Source: Streptomyces cupreus (GTDB taxonomy: Bacteria; Actinomycetota; Actinomycetes; Streptomycetales; Streptomycetaceae). From it: a stretch of DNA of 64,000 bases. Below are positions 33,231-42,285 of the stretch, piece by piece (within the stretch, counting starts at the first letter, position 1; every line of letters begins with the position of its first letter). Below the pieces are notes generated by a model. It had not been told where the DNA came from, searched no databases, and was given only the letters and a program-made list of their open reading frames with translations. The stretch spans positions 1-64,000 of the forward strand of contig NZ_JACMSF010000013.1 of NCBI RefSeq assembly GCF_014257025.1, in the 5' to 3' direction. The position numbers were made by a program, and so were the translations under genes.

Positions 33231-34744
33231 GGCGCACCTTCCTGGACGTTCTGAGTGCGGGTCATGCTCTCCGAGTCTGCCCGCTCCGCCCTGCGCAGCA
33301 ACGCCGCCGCGACCAACCCCCCGAGCAACACGGCCAACGCCCCCACCAATTGACTGGTCTCCAGGCCGGAGGCGAACGCGTCGGTGATCTGCTGCTTCTC
33401 CTCCGAGGACTCCGCCGAGGCCAATGCCGCAGGCAGCGAAGACGCCGCGACCGGAATCAGCGCCCCGAACCGGGAGTTCAGCACAGCCCCCAGCACCGCG
33501 ACACCCAGACCGTTCCCGAACTCCGCCAGCGTGCCGTTGATCCCGGCCCCGACCCCCGCCTTCTCCCGGGGGATCGCGCCCATGATCGCGTGCGCCATCG
33601 CCGGATTGGCAACGGCACAGCCGACGCCGATGAGGACCAGCCCGAGCAGTGTCCCGGTGTAACCGCCGGAGGCGAGCGTCGCGATGGACACCAGGCCCGC
33701 CGACATCAGCACCATCCCGATCAGGATCGACATCGGCGTCCCCAGTTTCGTCGTCCACTTCGCCGACACCCCGGTGAAGTTCAGCGCCACCACGGTCAGC
33801 GCCAGCGGAGCGGTCCGCAGGCCCGCCTCCAGGGCGCCGTAGCCGAGGACGAACTGGAGGTGCTGCGTGAGCAGGAACAGCGCGCCGCCCATGCCGAAGG
33901 TGATCAGGACCGCTCCGGCGACCGCGCCCGTGAACCGGCGGTTCCGGAAGAAGTGCAGATCCAGCATCGGATACGGGATCCGGCTCTCCCAGTACGCGAA
34001 CACCGCCAGCACCCCGACCGCCACCGCGCCCGTGGTCAGCACGCGGCCCGAGGTCCAGCCGTGGTCGGGGCCGGAGATGATCGCGTAGACCAGGGATGCC
34101 ATGCCGATCGTGGAGAGCAGCGCGCCGAGCAGGTCGGGACGGTCGCCCTGGGGGTTCTTGGACTCGGGGACCAGGGCGACCACGGCGACCAGGCCCAGCG
34201 CCGCGACGGGGAGGTTGATCAGGAAGAGCGCGCCCCACCAGAAGTGGTTCAGCATGAAGCCGCCGATCAGCGGACCGCAGGCGAACCCGAGTGCGTTGAC
34301 CGCGCTCCAGATGCCGATCGCCTTCGGGTGCTCCTCCGGTGCGAAGATCTGCATCGCCACCGCGAGGGTCGTGGTCAGCAACAGCGCCCCGCCGACGCCC
34401 ATCCAGGCCCGCGCGGCGATCAACTGGCCCGTGCTGTCGGCGAGTCCGGCCACCAGCGAGCCGATGCCGAACAGCGCGAGGCCCGTGATCAGCATCTTCT
34501 TACGGCCGTAGCGGTCGGCGGCGCTGCCCGCGGTCAGCAGCAGACCGGACTGCACGAGCGAGTACGCGTTGATCATCCACTGGATGTCGGAGGTCGCCGC
34601 GTCCATCTCCCGGGTCAGCGTCGGGATCGCCACGTTCAGGATCGTGTTGTCGAGCAGCACGGTGAGCTGGGCGAGACAGATGACACCGAGGATCAGCCAG
34701 CGCTGGGGATGACCTTGGGGGGTTTCGGGCGTGGACGTGGGCAT
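33224..34744 (-). CDS. DHA2-type (14-helix) MFS drug efflux transporter
   Basis: A protein of 506 residues from ATG 34744. LDNTILNVAIPTL (motif D1), LLLTAGSAADRYGRKKMLI (motif A) and ARAWMGVGGALLL (motif B) mark the EmrB/QacA family. The start codon lies 7 nt after a possible -10 (TACGGT), suggesting a leaderless transcript; GTG 34753 with GGAG upstream is an alternative. First gene of a pump-TetR pair. Confidence 0.92.
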   Translation of the reverse strand: MPTSTPETPQGHPQRWLILGVICLAQLTVLLDNTILNVAIPTLTREMDAATSDIQWMINAYSLVQSGLLLTAGSAADRYGRKKMLITGLALFGIGSLVAGLADSTGQLIAARAWMGVGGALLLTTTLAVAMQIFAPEEHPKAIGIWSAVNALGFACGPLIGGFMLNHFWWGALFLINLPVAALGLVAVVALVPESKNPQGDRPDLLGALLSTIGMASLVYAIISGPDHGWTSGRVLTTGAVAVGVLAVFAYWESRIPYPMLDLHFFRNRRFTGAVAGAVLITFGMGGALFLLTQHLQFVLGYGALEAGLRTAPLALTVVALNFTGVSAKWTTKLGTPMSILIGMVLMSAGLVSIATLASGGYTGTLLGLVLIGVGCAVANPAMAHAIMGAIPREKAGVGAGINGTLAEFGNGLGVAVLGAVLNSRFGALIPVAASSLPAALASAESSEEKQQITDAFASGLETSQLVGALAVLLGGLVAAALLRRAERADSESMTRTQNVQEGAPW

Positions 34745-34788
34745 GTTGTACACCGTAGAACAACTCCTATACGGTGTACAACATGCCC
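34739..34788. promoter_or_regulatory. Large TetR-type palindromic operator overlapping the MFS promoter and start
   Basis: Perfect 19-nt arms (34739-34757 and 34770-34788; inner part ATGTTGTACACCGTA / TACGGTGTACAACAT) surround a 12-nt spacer. On the minus strand the first arm holds TTGTAC and the second holds TACGGT, 18 nt apart, followed by 7 nt and the ATG. A repressor on this site would cover -35, -10 and start codon together. Confidence 0.8.
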
Positions 34789-34795
34789 TTCGCCC

Positions 34796-36883
34796 TTAGC
34801 CACTGGCCTTCTGCGTCAGGTCGTAGAAGGTGGCCGAACCGACCGTGACCTGCTTGAAGTTGGCCTCGACCCACTCCGTGATCTGCGCGGACGTACCGCT
34901 GTCGCCGCCGCCCATGCCGCCGCCGGAGCCGCTGGAGATGAAGTAGTGGATCCTGCCGTCCGCCACGTACTCCTTGAACTGGGCCGGCGTCGGGGACGGG
35001 TCGGTGCCGTTGAAGCCGCCGATCGCCATCACGGCTTCGCCGGTGGAGAGCTGGTAGCTCGCCGCGTTCTGGGCGCCGATGGCCGCGGCGGCCCAGGTGT
35101 AGTCGTCGGCGTTCTCCCTCAGCAGCTCCTTGGCCTCGTCGGAGACCGTGGCGCCGTTGAGCAGACCGCCCATGCCGCCACCGCCGCCACCGGCCATACC
35201 GCCGTCGCCGTTCCGCTGGCCGCCCTGCTGGCCCTGCTGGCCGGGCATAGCGCCGGTCGGGGGCTGGCCCATGCCGCCGCCCTGCTGACCCTGCTGGTTC
35301 TGCTGGCCCGGCATGCCCCCGCCACCCGGGAAACCGCCGCCACCGCCAGGACCGCCGCCACGGCCGCCCTGCACCGACGGACCCGCGGTCACGATCGAAC
35401 CGGTGTGACCCTCGTTGACCGTGGTCAGCGTGTACGCCGTAGGCCCGGCCAGCGCCGCCACCAGCCCCAACCCGACGACCGCCATGGCGAGTCGGCGGCC
35501 GAGCCTGCTCACGAAGATCAGCCCGAGCGCCGCCACCAGACCGCCCACCAGCACCAGCCACTTCAGCCAGGGCAGATAGTCGGAGGACCGGTTGAGCAGG
35601 ACGTAACCCCAGGCCGCGGTGGCCGTCATCGCGCCCGCCAGCGTCAGCGACGCCCACGCCCTGTCCCGCTTCTCCCACAGCAGCGCCGAGCCCATGCCGA
35701 TCAGGGGCGCGATGTAGGGGACGAGGGCCACCGTGTAGTACTCGTGGAAGATGCCCTGCATATAGCTGAAGACCACCATCGTGATCAGCAGCGCGCCGCC
35801 CCAGACGAGGAACGAACCGCGCGTCACCGACGTGCGCTTCGCCTTGCGCGTCGCCACCAGCCCCGCGATCAGCAGGATCAGCGCGGCCGGGATCAGCCAG
35901 GAGATCTGGCCGCCGATGCTGGAGCTGAAGAGCCGGTCCCAGCCGGTCTCGCCCCAGTTGCCTCCGCCGTTGCCGCCACCGCCGCCGACGCTGCCGGTCT
36001 CCTCGCCGTTGAGCCGGCCGAGGCCGTTGTAGCCGAAGGTCAGCTCAAGGAAGGAGTTGTTCTGGGAGCCGCCGACGTACGGGCGGGAGGAGGCCGGCCA
36101 CAGCTCGACGATCGCGACCCACCAGCCGCCCGAGACGACGATCGCGGCCAGGCCCGCCGCCAGCTGTCCGATCCGCTTCTTCACCGTCACCGGGGCGCAG
36201 ACGCCGTAGACGAGGGCGAGCGCGGGCAGGATCAGGAAGGCCTGGAGGGTCTTGGCGAGGAACGCGAAGCCGATCGCGGCTCCGGCCCACAGCAGCCACT
36301 TGGTCCGGCCGTCCTCCAGGGCTCGGATAACGAAGTAGCAGGCCGCCGCCATCAGCAGCGCCAGCATCGCGTCCGGGTTGTTGAACCGGAACATCAGCGC
36401 CGCGACCGGGGTGAGCGCGAGCACCGCGCCCGAGATCAGACCGGCGGCCGGGCTGAACCGGCGGCGGACGGCCGCGTGGACGACTGCGACCGTGCCGACG
36501 CCCATGAGCACCTCGGGGACGAGGATCGCCCAGGAGCTCAGGCCGAAGATCCGCACCGACAGGGCCATGGGCCACAGCGCGGCCGGGGGCTTGTCGACGG
36601 TGATGGCGTTGGCCGCGTCCAGCGAGCCGAAGAAGAACGCCTTCCAGGACTCGCTGCCGGCCTGGACGGCCGCGGAGTAGAAGGAGTTGGCGTAGCCGGA
36701 GGCGCTCAGGTTGTAGAGGTAGAGGACGAAGGTGGCGGCGAGCAGTCCGAGGAAGGCCGGGCGTGCCCAGCGCGGGTCCTCGGGCCGGCCGCGCCACAGT
36801 CTGCGCAGGACCGGCTGCTTCGGTTCGCCCGCGTCAGGGGCGGCCGTGATCGGCTCCTGTACGGCCGTACTGGTGATGGTCAT
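34796..36883 (-). CDS. ArnT/PMT-like glycosyltransferase (GT39/83 family), 695 residues
   Basis: A polytopic membrane transferase using a polyprenyl-phosphate sugar. About 11-13 helices lie in residues 40-530. The first external loop has ANSFYSAAVQAGSESWKAFF and DKPPAALWPMALSVRIFGLS, with the acidic and KPP residues typical of ArnT-like enzymes. A Gly/Gln-rich stretch (about 505-590, GGPGGGGGFPGGGGMPGQQN) precedes an extracellular alpha/beta C-terminal domain (LSTGEAVMAIGGFNG...VGSATFYDL). The start overlaps the GT2-GtrA stop (ATGA). The acceptor is probably a cell-envelope glycan or protein. Confidence 0.88.
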   Translation of the reverse strand: MTITSTAVQEPITAAPDAGEPKQPVLRRLWRGRPEDPRWARPAFLGLLAATFVLYLYNLSASGYANSFYSAAVQAGSESWKAFFFGSLDAANAITVDKPPAALWPMALSVRIFGLSSWAILVPEVLMGVGTVAVVHAAVRRRFSPAAGLISGAVLALTPVAALMFRFNNPDAMLALLMAAACYFVIRALEDGRTKWLLWAGAAIGFAFLAKTLQAFLILPALALVYGVCAPVTVKKRIGQLAAGLAAIVVSGGWWVAIVELWPASSRPYVGGSQNNSFLELTFGYNGLGRLNGEETGSVGGGGGNGGGNWGETGWDRLFSSSIGGQISWLIPAALILLIAGLVATRKAKRTSVTRGSFLVWGGALLITMVVFSYMQGIFHEYYTVALVPYIAPLIGMGSALLWEKRDRAWASLTLAGAMTATAAWGYVLLNRSSDYLPWLKWLVLVGGLVAALGLIFVSRLGRRLAMAVVGLGLVAALAGPTAYTLTTVNEGHTGSIVTAGPSVQGGRGGGPGGGGGFPGGGGMPGQQNQQGQQGGGMGQPPTGAMPGQQGQQGGQRNGDGGMAGGGGGGMGGLLNGATVSDEAKELLRENADDYTWAAAAIGAQNAASYQLSTGEAVMAIGGFNGTDPSPTPAQFKEYVADGRIHYFISSGSGGGMGGGDSGTSAQITEWVEANFKQVTVGSATFYDLTQKASG

Positions 36884-38301
36884 CGGGAGTCCCCCAGGTC
36901 GGTGTCGGAGGGGCGCACCGGCTGAAGCCGCATGGTGGCGTCCCTCCAGGTGTGGTCCGCGGCGTCACCGGCGCGGAAGTGGGGTGCCGGGCGCTGCGGG
37001 AGCGGCGGCTGGGGTGTGGCGTACGTCGGGATGTGCTGGGCGACGACCGTCGACGGCTCCTCGGTGCGGTCCGGGAAGACCCACACCCGGAAGAGCAGGA
37101 AGCGCAGCACGGTCGCCGCGAGGTTGGCGGCGATCAGGACCGCCAGTTCGGTGGAGCGCGCGGGGTTCGCGGTCGCCGCGTTCAGGGCGGCCAGCGAACC
37201 GCTGGTCAGGGCGAGTCCGATGCCGAAGACCACCAGCCCCTGCGCCTGGTGCCGGATCGCGCCGCCGCGGCCGCGCACCCCGAAGGTGAGGCGCCGGTTG
37301 GCGGCCGTGTTGGCGACCGCCGAGACCAGCAGGGCCAGCGCGTTGGCCACCTGCGAACCGGTGAACTGGCGGAAGCCGCTGTAGAGCAGCAGATAGAAGA
37401 GGGTCGACAGACCGCCGACCACGCAGAAGCCGACGAGCTGGCGGGCCAGGCCCTTCGGTACGTCCTTGATCTCGCGGTCGCGCGGGTCGTCGCCGAAGGG
37501 ACGGGCGAGGCGGTCAAGCGGCAGCGAACCGGTGGCCAGGGCCTTGCCGACCCGCCACACGCCCTTCAGGTCGTCGGTCGCCGTCCTGACGATATGGACG
37601 GTGGAGTCCGGGTCGTCGACCCAGTCGACCGGCACCTCGTGGATCCGCAGCCCGGCGCGCTCGGCGAGCACCAGCATCTCGGTGTCGAAGAACCAGCCGG
37701 TGTCCTCCACCAGCGGCAGAAGCACCTGGGCCACCTCACGCCGGATCGCCTTGAACCCGCACTGGGCGTCGGAGAAGCGGGCCTGGAGCGAGCCGCGCAG
37801 GATGAGGTTGTACGAGCGGCTGATGAACTCCCGCTTGGGACCGCGTACGACGCGGGAGGAGCGGGAGAGACGGGAGCCGATCGCCAGGTCCGAATGGCCC
37901 GAGATCAGCGGGGCCACCAGCGGCAGCAGGGCGTTGAGGTCGGTGGACAGGTCCACGTCCATGTAGGCGAGGACCGGGGCGTCCGAGGCGGACCACACGG
38001 TGCGCAGGGCGCGACCGCGGCCCTTCTGCTCCAGGCGGAAGGCCCGGACCTCCGGAATCCTCGCCTCCAGCCGCTGGGACACCTGAGGGGTGGTGTCCGT
38101 CGACGCGTTGTCCGCGATCGTGATGCGGAACGCGTACGGGAAGGTGCGCTTGAGGTGCTCGTGCAGTCTCAGCACACACGGCTGGAGGTCCTTCTCCTCG
38201 TTGTAGACGGGGATCACTACGTCCAGGACAGGCGTACCGGCGTCTCCGGCCGGGAGGTGCTCCCGCGCCGGCAGGGTGCCGGGAGAAGAGTCGGTTCGCA
38301 T
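36880..38301 (-). CDS. Bifunctional GT2 (polyprenol-phosphate sugar synthase) - GtrA protein
   Basis: A protein of 473 residues. The GT2 part has VLDVVIPVYNEEKDLQPCVL, DNASTDTTPQVSQRL, the metal-binding DVDLSTDL and RFSDAQCGFKAIRREVAQVL (residues 25-280). The C-terminal GtrA domain has four helices (QLVGFCVVGGLSTLFYLLLY...VANTAANRRLTF), residues 315-440. It should make and flip a polyprenyl-phosphate sugar used by the ArnT-like enzyme encoded next. Its ATG lies in the loop of a 13-bp hairpin. Confidence 0.9.
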   Translation of the reverse strand: MRTDSSPGTLPAREHLPAGDAGTPVLDVVIPVYNEEKDLQPCVLRLHEHLKRTFPYAFRITIADNASTDTTPQVSQRLEARIPEVRAFRLEQKGRGRALRTVWSASDAPVLAYMDVDLSTDLNALLPLVAPLISGHSDLAIGSRLSRSSRVVRGPKREFISRSYNLILRGSLQARFSDAQCGFKAIRREVAQVLLPLVEDTGWFFDTEMLVLAERAGLRIHEVPVDWVDDPDSTVHIVRTATDDLKGVWRVGKALATGSLPLDRLARPFGDDPRDREIKDVPKGLARQLVGFCVVGGLSTLFYLLLYSGFRQFTGSQVANALALLVSAVANTAANRRLTFGVRGRGGAIRHQAQGLVVFGIGLALTSGSLAALNAATANPARSTELAVLIAANLAATVLRFLLFRVWVFPDRTEEPSTVVAQHIPTYATPQPPLPQRPAPHFRAGDAADHTWRDATMRLQPVRPSDTDLGDSR

Positions 38302-38316
38302 GGAACCGACTCTTCT
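38284..38316 (-). promoter_or_regulatory. Hairpin carrying the GT2-GtrA start codon in its loop
   Basis: In the minus-strand mRNA AGAAGAGTCGGTT pairs perfectly with AACCGACTCTTCT, leaving CCATGCG as loop. The loop holds the ATG of the GT2-GtrA gene, and the upstream arm holds the GAGAAGAG purine tract. The structure begins at the last base of the sensor-kinase stop. It could be an attenuator or a translation control element. Confidence 0.55.
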
Positions 38317-39923
38317 CAAGCGCCCTGTTGTACCCGTGTGGTGGCGCTGTGCTGTGCCTGTGAGTGCGATTGCCAATTCGTTTCGGGCGCCGGCTGCGGG
38401 GCGAGCGCGGGCAGATGGACCGTGAACACGGTCCGCCCGGGCACGCTGTCGACGGTCACGGCACCGCCGTGCGCGGTCGCGACGGCCTGCACGATGGCGA
38501 GGCCGAGCCCGGTCGAGCCGGAGGCGCGGGAGCGCGAGGAGTCGCCGCGCGCGAAGCGTTCGAAGACATGCGGCAGCAAATCCGGCTGGATTCCCTGGCC
38601 GTTGTCCTCGACGTCCACGCACATCCACGAGCCGCGCCGCTCGACACGTGCGGTGATGGTCGTACCGGGCGCGGTGTGCTTGCGGGCGTTGCCCAGCAGA
38701 TTGACCAGAACCTGCTGAATGCGCGCCGCGTCAGCCGACACGAGGGCCGGTTCGTCGGGCAGGTCGAGGCGCCAGTTGTGATCCATGCCGGCCGCGCGGG
38801 AGTCGCTGACAGTGTCCACGACCAGTGGGATGAGGTCGGTCTGCTCGAACTGCAGGGGCCGTCCGGCGTCCAGCCGGGCGAGCAGCAGCAGATCCTCCAC
38901 GAGCAGCGTCATCCGGCCCGCCTCGGACTCGATACGGCCGAGGGCGTGCCGAGTGTCGGGCCCGATCTGCTCTCTGCCGCGTCTGGTCAGCTCCGCATAG
39001 CCGCGGATGGACGCGAGGGGCGTCCTCAGCTCATGGCTGGCGTCGGCCACGAACTGCCGTACCCGCATCTCGCTCTGCTGTCTCGCGTGCAGGGCGCCGT
39101 GGACGTGATCCAGCATGCGGTTCAGGGCGGCGCCGACCTGGCCGACCTCGGTGTGCGGGTCGCACTCGGACTCCGGGACGCGCTCCTTGAGGTTCACCTC
39201 GCCGGTGTGGAGGGGGAGCTCGGAGACGCGGGTTGCGGTGGCGGCGACCTTGCGCAGGGGTCGGGTGGCAACGCCCACGATGACCGTGCCGGCGAGGGAG
39301 GCGGCGATCAGGCCTGCGGCGGTGACGCTGACCTCTATGAGGATCAGCGTGCTGAGGGTGCTGTTGACTTCCTCGGTGGGGATGGCGACGTAGTAGCTGC
39401 CGTTGGCGCCGGTCTTGTACGGGACCCGGTACTCGCCGAGGCTGCCGAGGTCGACCGTGTGCTTCTCGCGGTCCTGGGCGACGGAGTTGAGCGCCTGGAT
39501 CTGGTCCTCGGTGAGGTCCTTGGCCTCCATCCCGCTGATGTCGGTGGTGTTCTCGTCCTTCTCACCGACCTTGGCGGCCGTGATGGAGCCGTTCTGCACC
39601 TCGGCGACGACCGTGCCCTGCGGCTGGGGGCCGCTGGTGACCAGCCGGTCAAGGGTGAAGCCGTTGGCCCTGTCGACCGCGTTGTCCTTGGCGGGGTCGC
39701 CGCCGGGAGGCCCGCCGAAACCGGCCGCTCGTCCGGCGACCTCGGTGAGCCGTTCGTCGAGCTGGTCGTACAGATGCGATCGCAGCGCCAGTGTGGTGAC
39801 CGTGCCGATCACCGCGCAGACCACGGCGATCAGCACCACGGAGGCGACGACGAGCCGCGTCCGCAGGGTGCGCGGCTGTCCCGCTCGCGTCTTCTGCGGA
39901 CGCGTCCGTCGTCGCCCGCTCAT
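38316..39923 (-). CDS. Two-component sensor histidine kinase
   Basis: A protein of 535 residues. Helix 1 (LRTRLVVASVVLIAVVCAVI), an extracellular sensor of about 150 residues, helix 2 (VTAAGLIAASLAGTVIVGVA), HAMP, then the HisKA box VADASHELRTPLASIRGYAE (phospho-His), N box NLLGNARKHTAPG, G1 VDVEDNGQGI and G2 GSTGLGLAIVQAV. The ATG overlaps the response-regulator stop (ATGA). It probably controls the downstream glycosyltransferases. Confidence 0.95.
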   Translation of the reverse strand: MSGRRRTRPQKTRAGQPRTLRTRLVVASVVLIAVVCAVIGTVTTLALRSHLYDQLDERLTEVAGRAAGFGGPPGGDPAKDNAVDRANGFTLDRLVTSGPQPQGTVVAEVQNGSITAAKVGEKDENTTDISGMEAKDLTEDQIQALNSVAQDREKHTVDLGSLGEYRVPYKTGANGSYYVAIPTEEVNSTLSTLILIEVSVTAAGLIAASLAGTVIVGVATRPLRKVAATATRVSELPLHTGEVNLKERVPESECDPHTEVGQVGAALNRMLDHVHGALHARQQSEMRVRQFVADASHELRTPLASIRGYAELTRRGREQIGPDTRHALGRIESEAGRMTLLVEDLLLLARLDAGRPLQFEQTDLIPLVVDTVSDSRAAGMDHNWRLDLPDEPALVSADAARIQQVLVNLLGNARKHTAPGTTITARVERRGSWMCVDVEDNGQGIQPDLLPHVFERFARGDSSRSRASGSTGLGLAIVQAVATAHGGAVTVDSVPGRTVFTVHLPALAPQPAPETNWQSHSQAQHSATTRVQQGA

Positions 39924-40660
39924 GACGCCGCGGGCTTGATCAGATACCCGGCGCCGCGCCGGGTGTGGATCATCGGCTCCCGGCCCGCGTCGATCTTGCG
40001 TCGCAGGTAGGAGATGTACAGCTCGACGACATTGGCCTGGCCGCCGAAGTCGTAGGACCAGACCCGGTCGAGGATCTGCGCCTTGCTGAGCACGCGCCGC
40101 GGGTTGCGCATCAGGAAGCGCAGCAGCTCGAACTCGGTGGCGGTGAGGTGGATGCCCTCGCCGGCGCGGCTGACCTCGTGGCTGTCCTCGTCGAGGGTGA
40201 GATCGCCGACGACCAGTACGGAGTCGGAACGCCGGTCGGCGGCACCGGAACGGCGGATCAGCCCGCGCAGCCGGGCGACGACCTCTTCGAGGGAGAACGG
40301 CTTGGTGACGTAGTCGTCACCCCCGGCGGTCAGCCCGGCGATACGGTCCTCGACGGCGTCCTTGGCGGTGAGGAAGAGGACGGGCACGTCGGGCAGCTCG
40401 CGCCGCAGCCGCCCGAGAACGGTCAGCCCGTCCATGTCGGGCAGCATCATGTCGAGGACGACGGCGTCGGGCCGGAACTCGCGCGCGGTCTGGACGGCTC
40501 CCGTGCCGTCCCCCGCGCTGCGGATCTGCCAGCCTTCGTATCGCAGAGCCATGGACAGCAGCTCGGTGATCGACGGCTCGTCGTCCACCACAAGCACTCG
40601 GACGGGGCTCCCGTCCGGCCTCAGCAGTTCGGTGCGCCCCTGGGGCGAGGTCGTGGTCAT
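39920..40660 (-). CDS. OmpR/PhoB-family response regulator
   Basis: A protein of 246 residues from ATG 40660 (AAAGGGTG upstream). The receiver domain has VLVVDDEPS, phospho-Asp in AVVLDMMLPDMDGL, Thr in LFLTAKD and Lys in DDYVTKPF. The DNA-binding winged helix ends NVVELYISYLRRKID...MIHTRRGAGYLIKP. First gene of the four-gene operon with the sensor kinase, GT2-GtrA and ArnT-like genes. Confidence 0.95.
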   Translation of the reverse strand: MTTTSPQGRTELLRPDGSPVRVLVVDDEPSITELLSMALRYEGWQIRSAGDGTGAVQTAREFRPDAVVLDMMLPDMDGLTVLGRLRRELPDVPVLFLTAKDAVEDRIAGLTAGGDDYVTKPFSLEEVVARLRGLIRRSGAADRRSDSVLVVGDLTLDEDSHEVSRAGEGIHLTATEFELLRFLMRNPRRVLSKAQILDRVWSYDFGGQANVVELYISYLRRKIDAGREPMIHTRRGAGYLIKPAAS

Positions 40661-40773
40661 GCTGGACACCCTTTCGGGGCCCTCTGAGAACACGCTTTCT
40701 ACAACCTGTGATTTTCCTGAGAAACGCACAGGAGGCTCTCAGGGAATGCCTGGGCGGGGGATGGCATTCCGGT

Positions 40774-41646
40774 TCAGAACAGCCCGTCCTGGGTGGTGAC
40801 GTCGGCCTTGAACTCCTTGATGGGCAGGGCCGGGGCCCCGTCGGTGGCGGCCACCAGCTCCCACCCTCTCATCAGCCGGGTGTCGAGCACGACGACCCCG
40901 CTGTCCGTCTCCAGATGCAGATCGGGCCCGGCGGCGGCGAGGAGCCCTCCCCGGATGGCTCCGCCGGCGATGAGCTCGGTGACTTCGCCGACGGCGGGCG
41001 GGAGCTCGGCGAGCCCGAAGGCGTCGACGTGATCGACGGGGTGACAGGGCGCGGGGGTGAGGGACTCGGGCCAGGCGGGGAGGGCGAGCGCCTGTGCGTG
41101 CAGGTCCCGCACTTCGGCCGCCCGCTCCTCGGGGGAGGCCGACAGCCCGGACCGTACGGCTCTCTTGTCGCCGTACGGAATCCGATCCGGCACCCGGAGC
41201 GCGGCGCGCAACAGCTCCTCGGTGCGCCGGGCGGCCATGAGCGGCCCGGTACCGAGCCAGCTGAAACAGACGGCACCTTGCTCAAGAAGCCGCGCTGGGC
41301 CTCGCTCTTCGGCGGTGATCCCGACCTTGACCATGCCGGGCCCGAACCAGGCGAGATAGACGCGGTACGGCCGGGGATCGTCGGCGAGCGTATCGGCGGC
41401 CACGGAGTGCGCACGGTCCAGCCGGGCGCACTCCTCGCACCGCACGCCGGTACTGCGCCCCGACACAACAGCCCGCACGGGACAGGCATGCCCTCTGGCC
41501 CCCACACACGTCCGCACACCCCCTTCGGCGACCCCGAAGGCCACCTGTTTGCCCCAGCTCAGCGCACTGAGCCGTCCACCGCCCCACACCAGCACGGGAC
41601 CGTCCGCCGACCACCGAAGCCCCGAGCACGTCCATGTCTGTGCCAT
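40774..41646 (-). CDS. DUF2797 family protein
   Basis: A protein of 290 residues. N-terminal WTCSGLRWSADGPVLVW; Cys pairs in CVGARGHACPVR and CEECARL could bind zinc. A central YRVYLAWFGPGMVKVGITAE recalls a GIY-YIG-like fold (V-Y-L-A and V-K-V-G-I-T), as noted for DUF2797. ATG 41646 is preceded by GAAGGTG. No partner genes; function unknown, nuclease activity unproven. Confidence 0.85.
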   Translation of the reverse strand: MAQTWTCSGLRWSADGPVLVWGGGRLSALSWGKQVAFGVAEGGVRTCVGARGHACPVRAVVSGRSTGVRCEECARLDRAHSVAADTLADDPRPYRVYLAWFGPGMVKVGITAEERGPARLLEQGAVCFSWLGTGPLMAARRTEELLRAALRVPDRIPYGDKRAVRSGLSASPEERAAEVRDLHAQALALPAWPESLTPAPCHPVDHVDAFGLAELPPAVGEVTELIAGGAIRGGLLAAAGPDLHLETDSGVVVLDTRLMRGWELVAATDGAPALPIKEFKADVTTQDGLF

Positions 41647-41781
41647 CACCTTCGAGACTAGGCGGAGGCACTGACAACGGCCTCCGGGGGCGGCTCTGTT
41701 CCGGTACGGTGCCCGGCAGCTTCGGGACGGGACGGACGGCTGAGGCGTCGCGCTGCGGCATCATGCTGCGGCTTCCGCCGG

Positions 41782-42186
41782 TCAGCGCCGCCGGGCACGG
41801 TCCTTCTCCTCCTCGCGCGCGTCATAGGCCTCGCGCGCCCGCTCCACCCGGTCCAGGTTCACCGACCACTCCGACAGGGCCGCGAACAGCGGGGCCAGGC
41901 TGCGGCCCAACTCGCTGATCTCGTACTCCACTCGGGGCGGGACCTCGGGGTGGTAGGTGCGGACGACCAGGCCGTCGCGTTCCAGTTGCCGCAGGCGCTG
42001 TGTGAGCACCTTCGGGGTGATCGTGGCGATGCGGCGCTCCAGTTCCACGAAGCGCTGCCTGCCGTACTCGTTCAGGGTCCACAGGATCGGCGTGGTCCAC
42101 CGGCTGAAGACGATGTCGACGACCGGGGCGATGGGGCAGGCGTTCTCGGGCGCCACCTCTACGCCGCGCGTTGTGCTCTCGGTCAC
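41782..42186 (-). CDS. HxlR-family transcriptional regulator
   Basis: A protein of 134 residues from GTG 42186 (GGAGGAGGAG upstream). It keeps the redox-type Cys near the N-terminus (ENACPIAPVVDIVFSRW). The winged helix reads RFVELERRIATITPKVLTQR and LRQLERDGLVVRTYHPEVPP. Divergent from an NmrA-like oxidoreductase gene, with 99 bp between; such pairs often respond to quinones or electrophiles. Confidence 0.92.
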   Translation of the reverse strand: MTESTTRGVEVAPENACPIAPVVDIVFSRWTTPILWTLNEYGRQRFVELERRIATITPKVLTQRLRQLERDGLVVRTYHPEVPPRVEYEISELGRSLAPLFAALSEWSVNLDRVERAREAYDAREEEKDRARRR

Positions 42187-42214
42187 ATCCACTCCTCCTC
42201 CCAATACTTTCCCC

Positions 42215-42242
42215 TAGGTACCTACTTACCCCATAAAAGTAA
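42215..42242. promoter_or_regulatory. Candidate HxlR operator in the divergent promoter
   Basis: TAGGTACCTA (42215-42224) is a 10-bp palindrome, overlapped by ACTTACCCCATAAAAGTAAC, in which TTAC and GTAA face each other 9 bp apart. HxlR regulators use such TTAC/GTAA dyads. It lies between the two divergent starts. Confidence 0.45.
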
Positions 42243-42285
42243 CGTTCATGAGCAGGGAGTTGACGACTCGGAACGGAGTACGACG

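Noticed and set aside
35180..35370. Gly/Gln-rich repeats inside the ArnT-like gene as a possible separate gene or repeat element
   Set aside because: They are in frame with the transferase on both sides and form a low-complexity insert.
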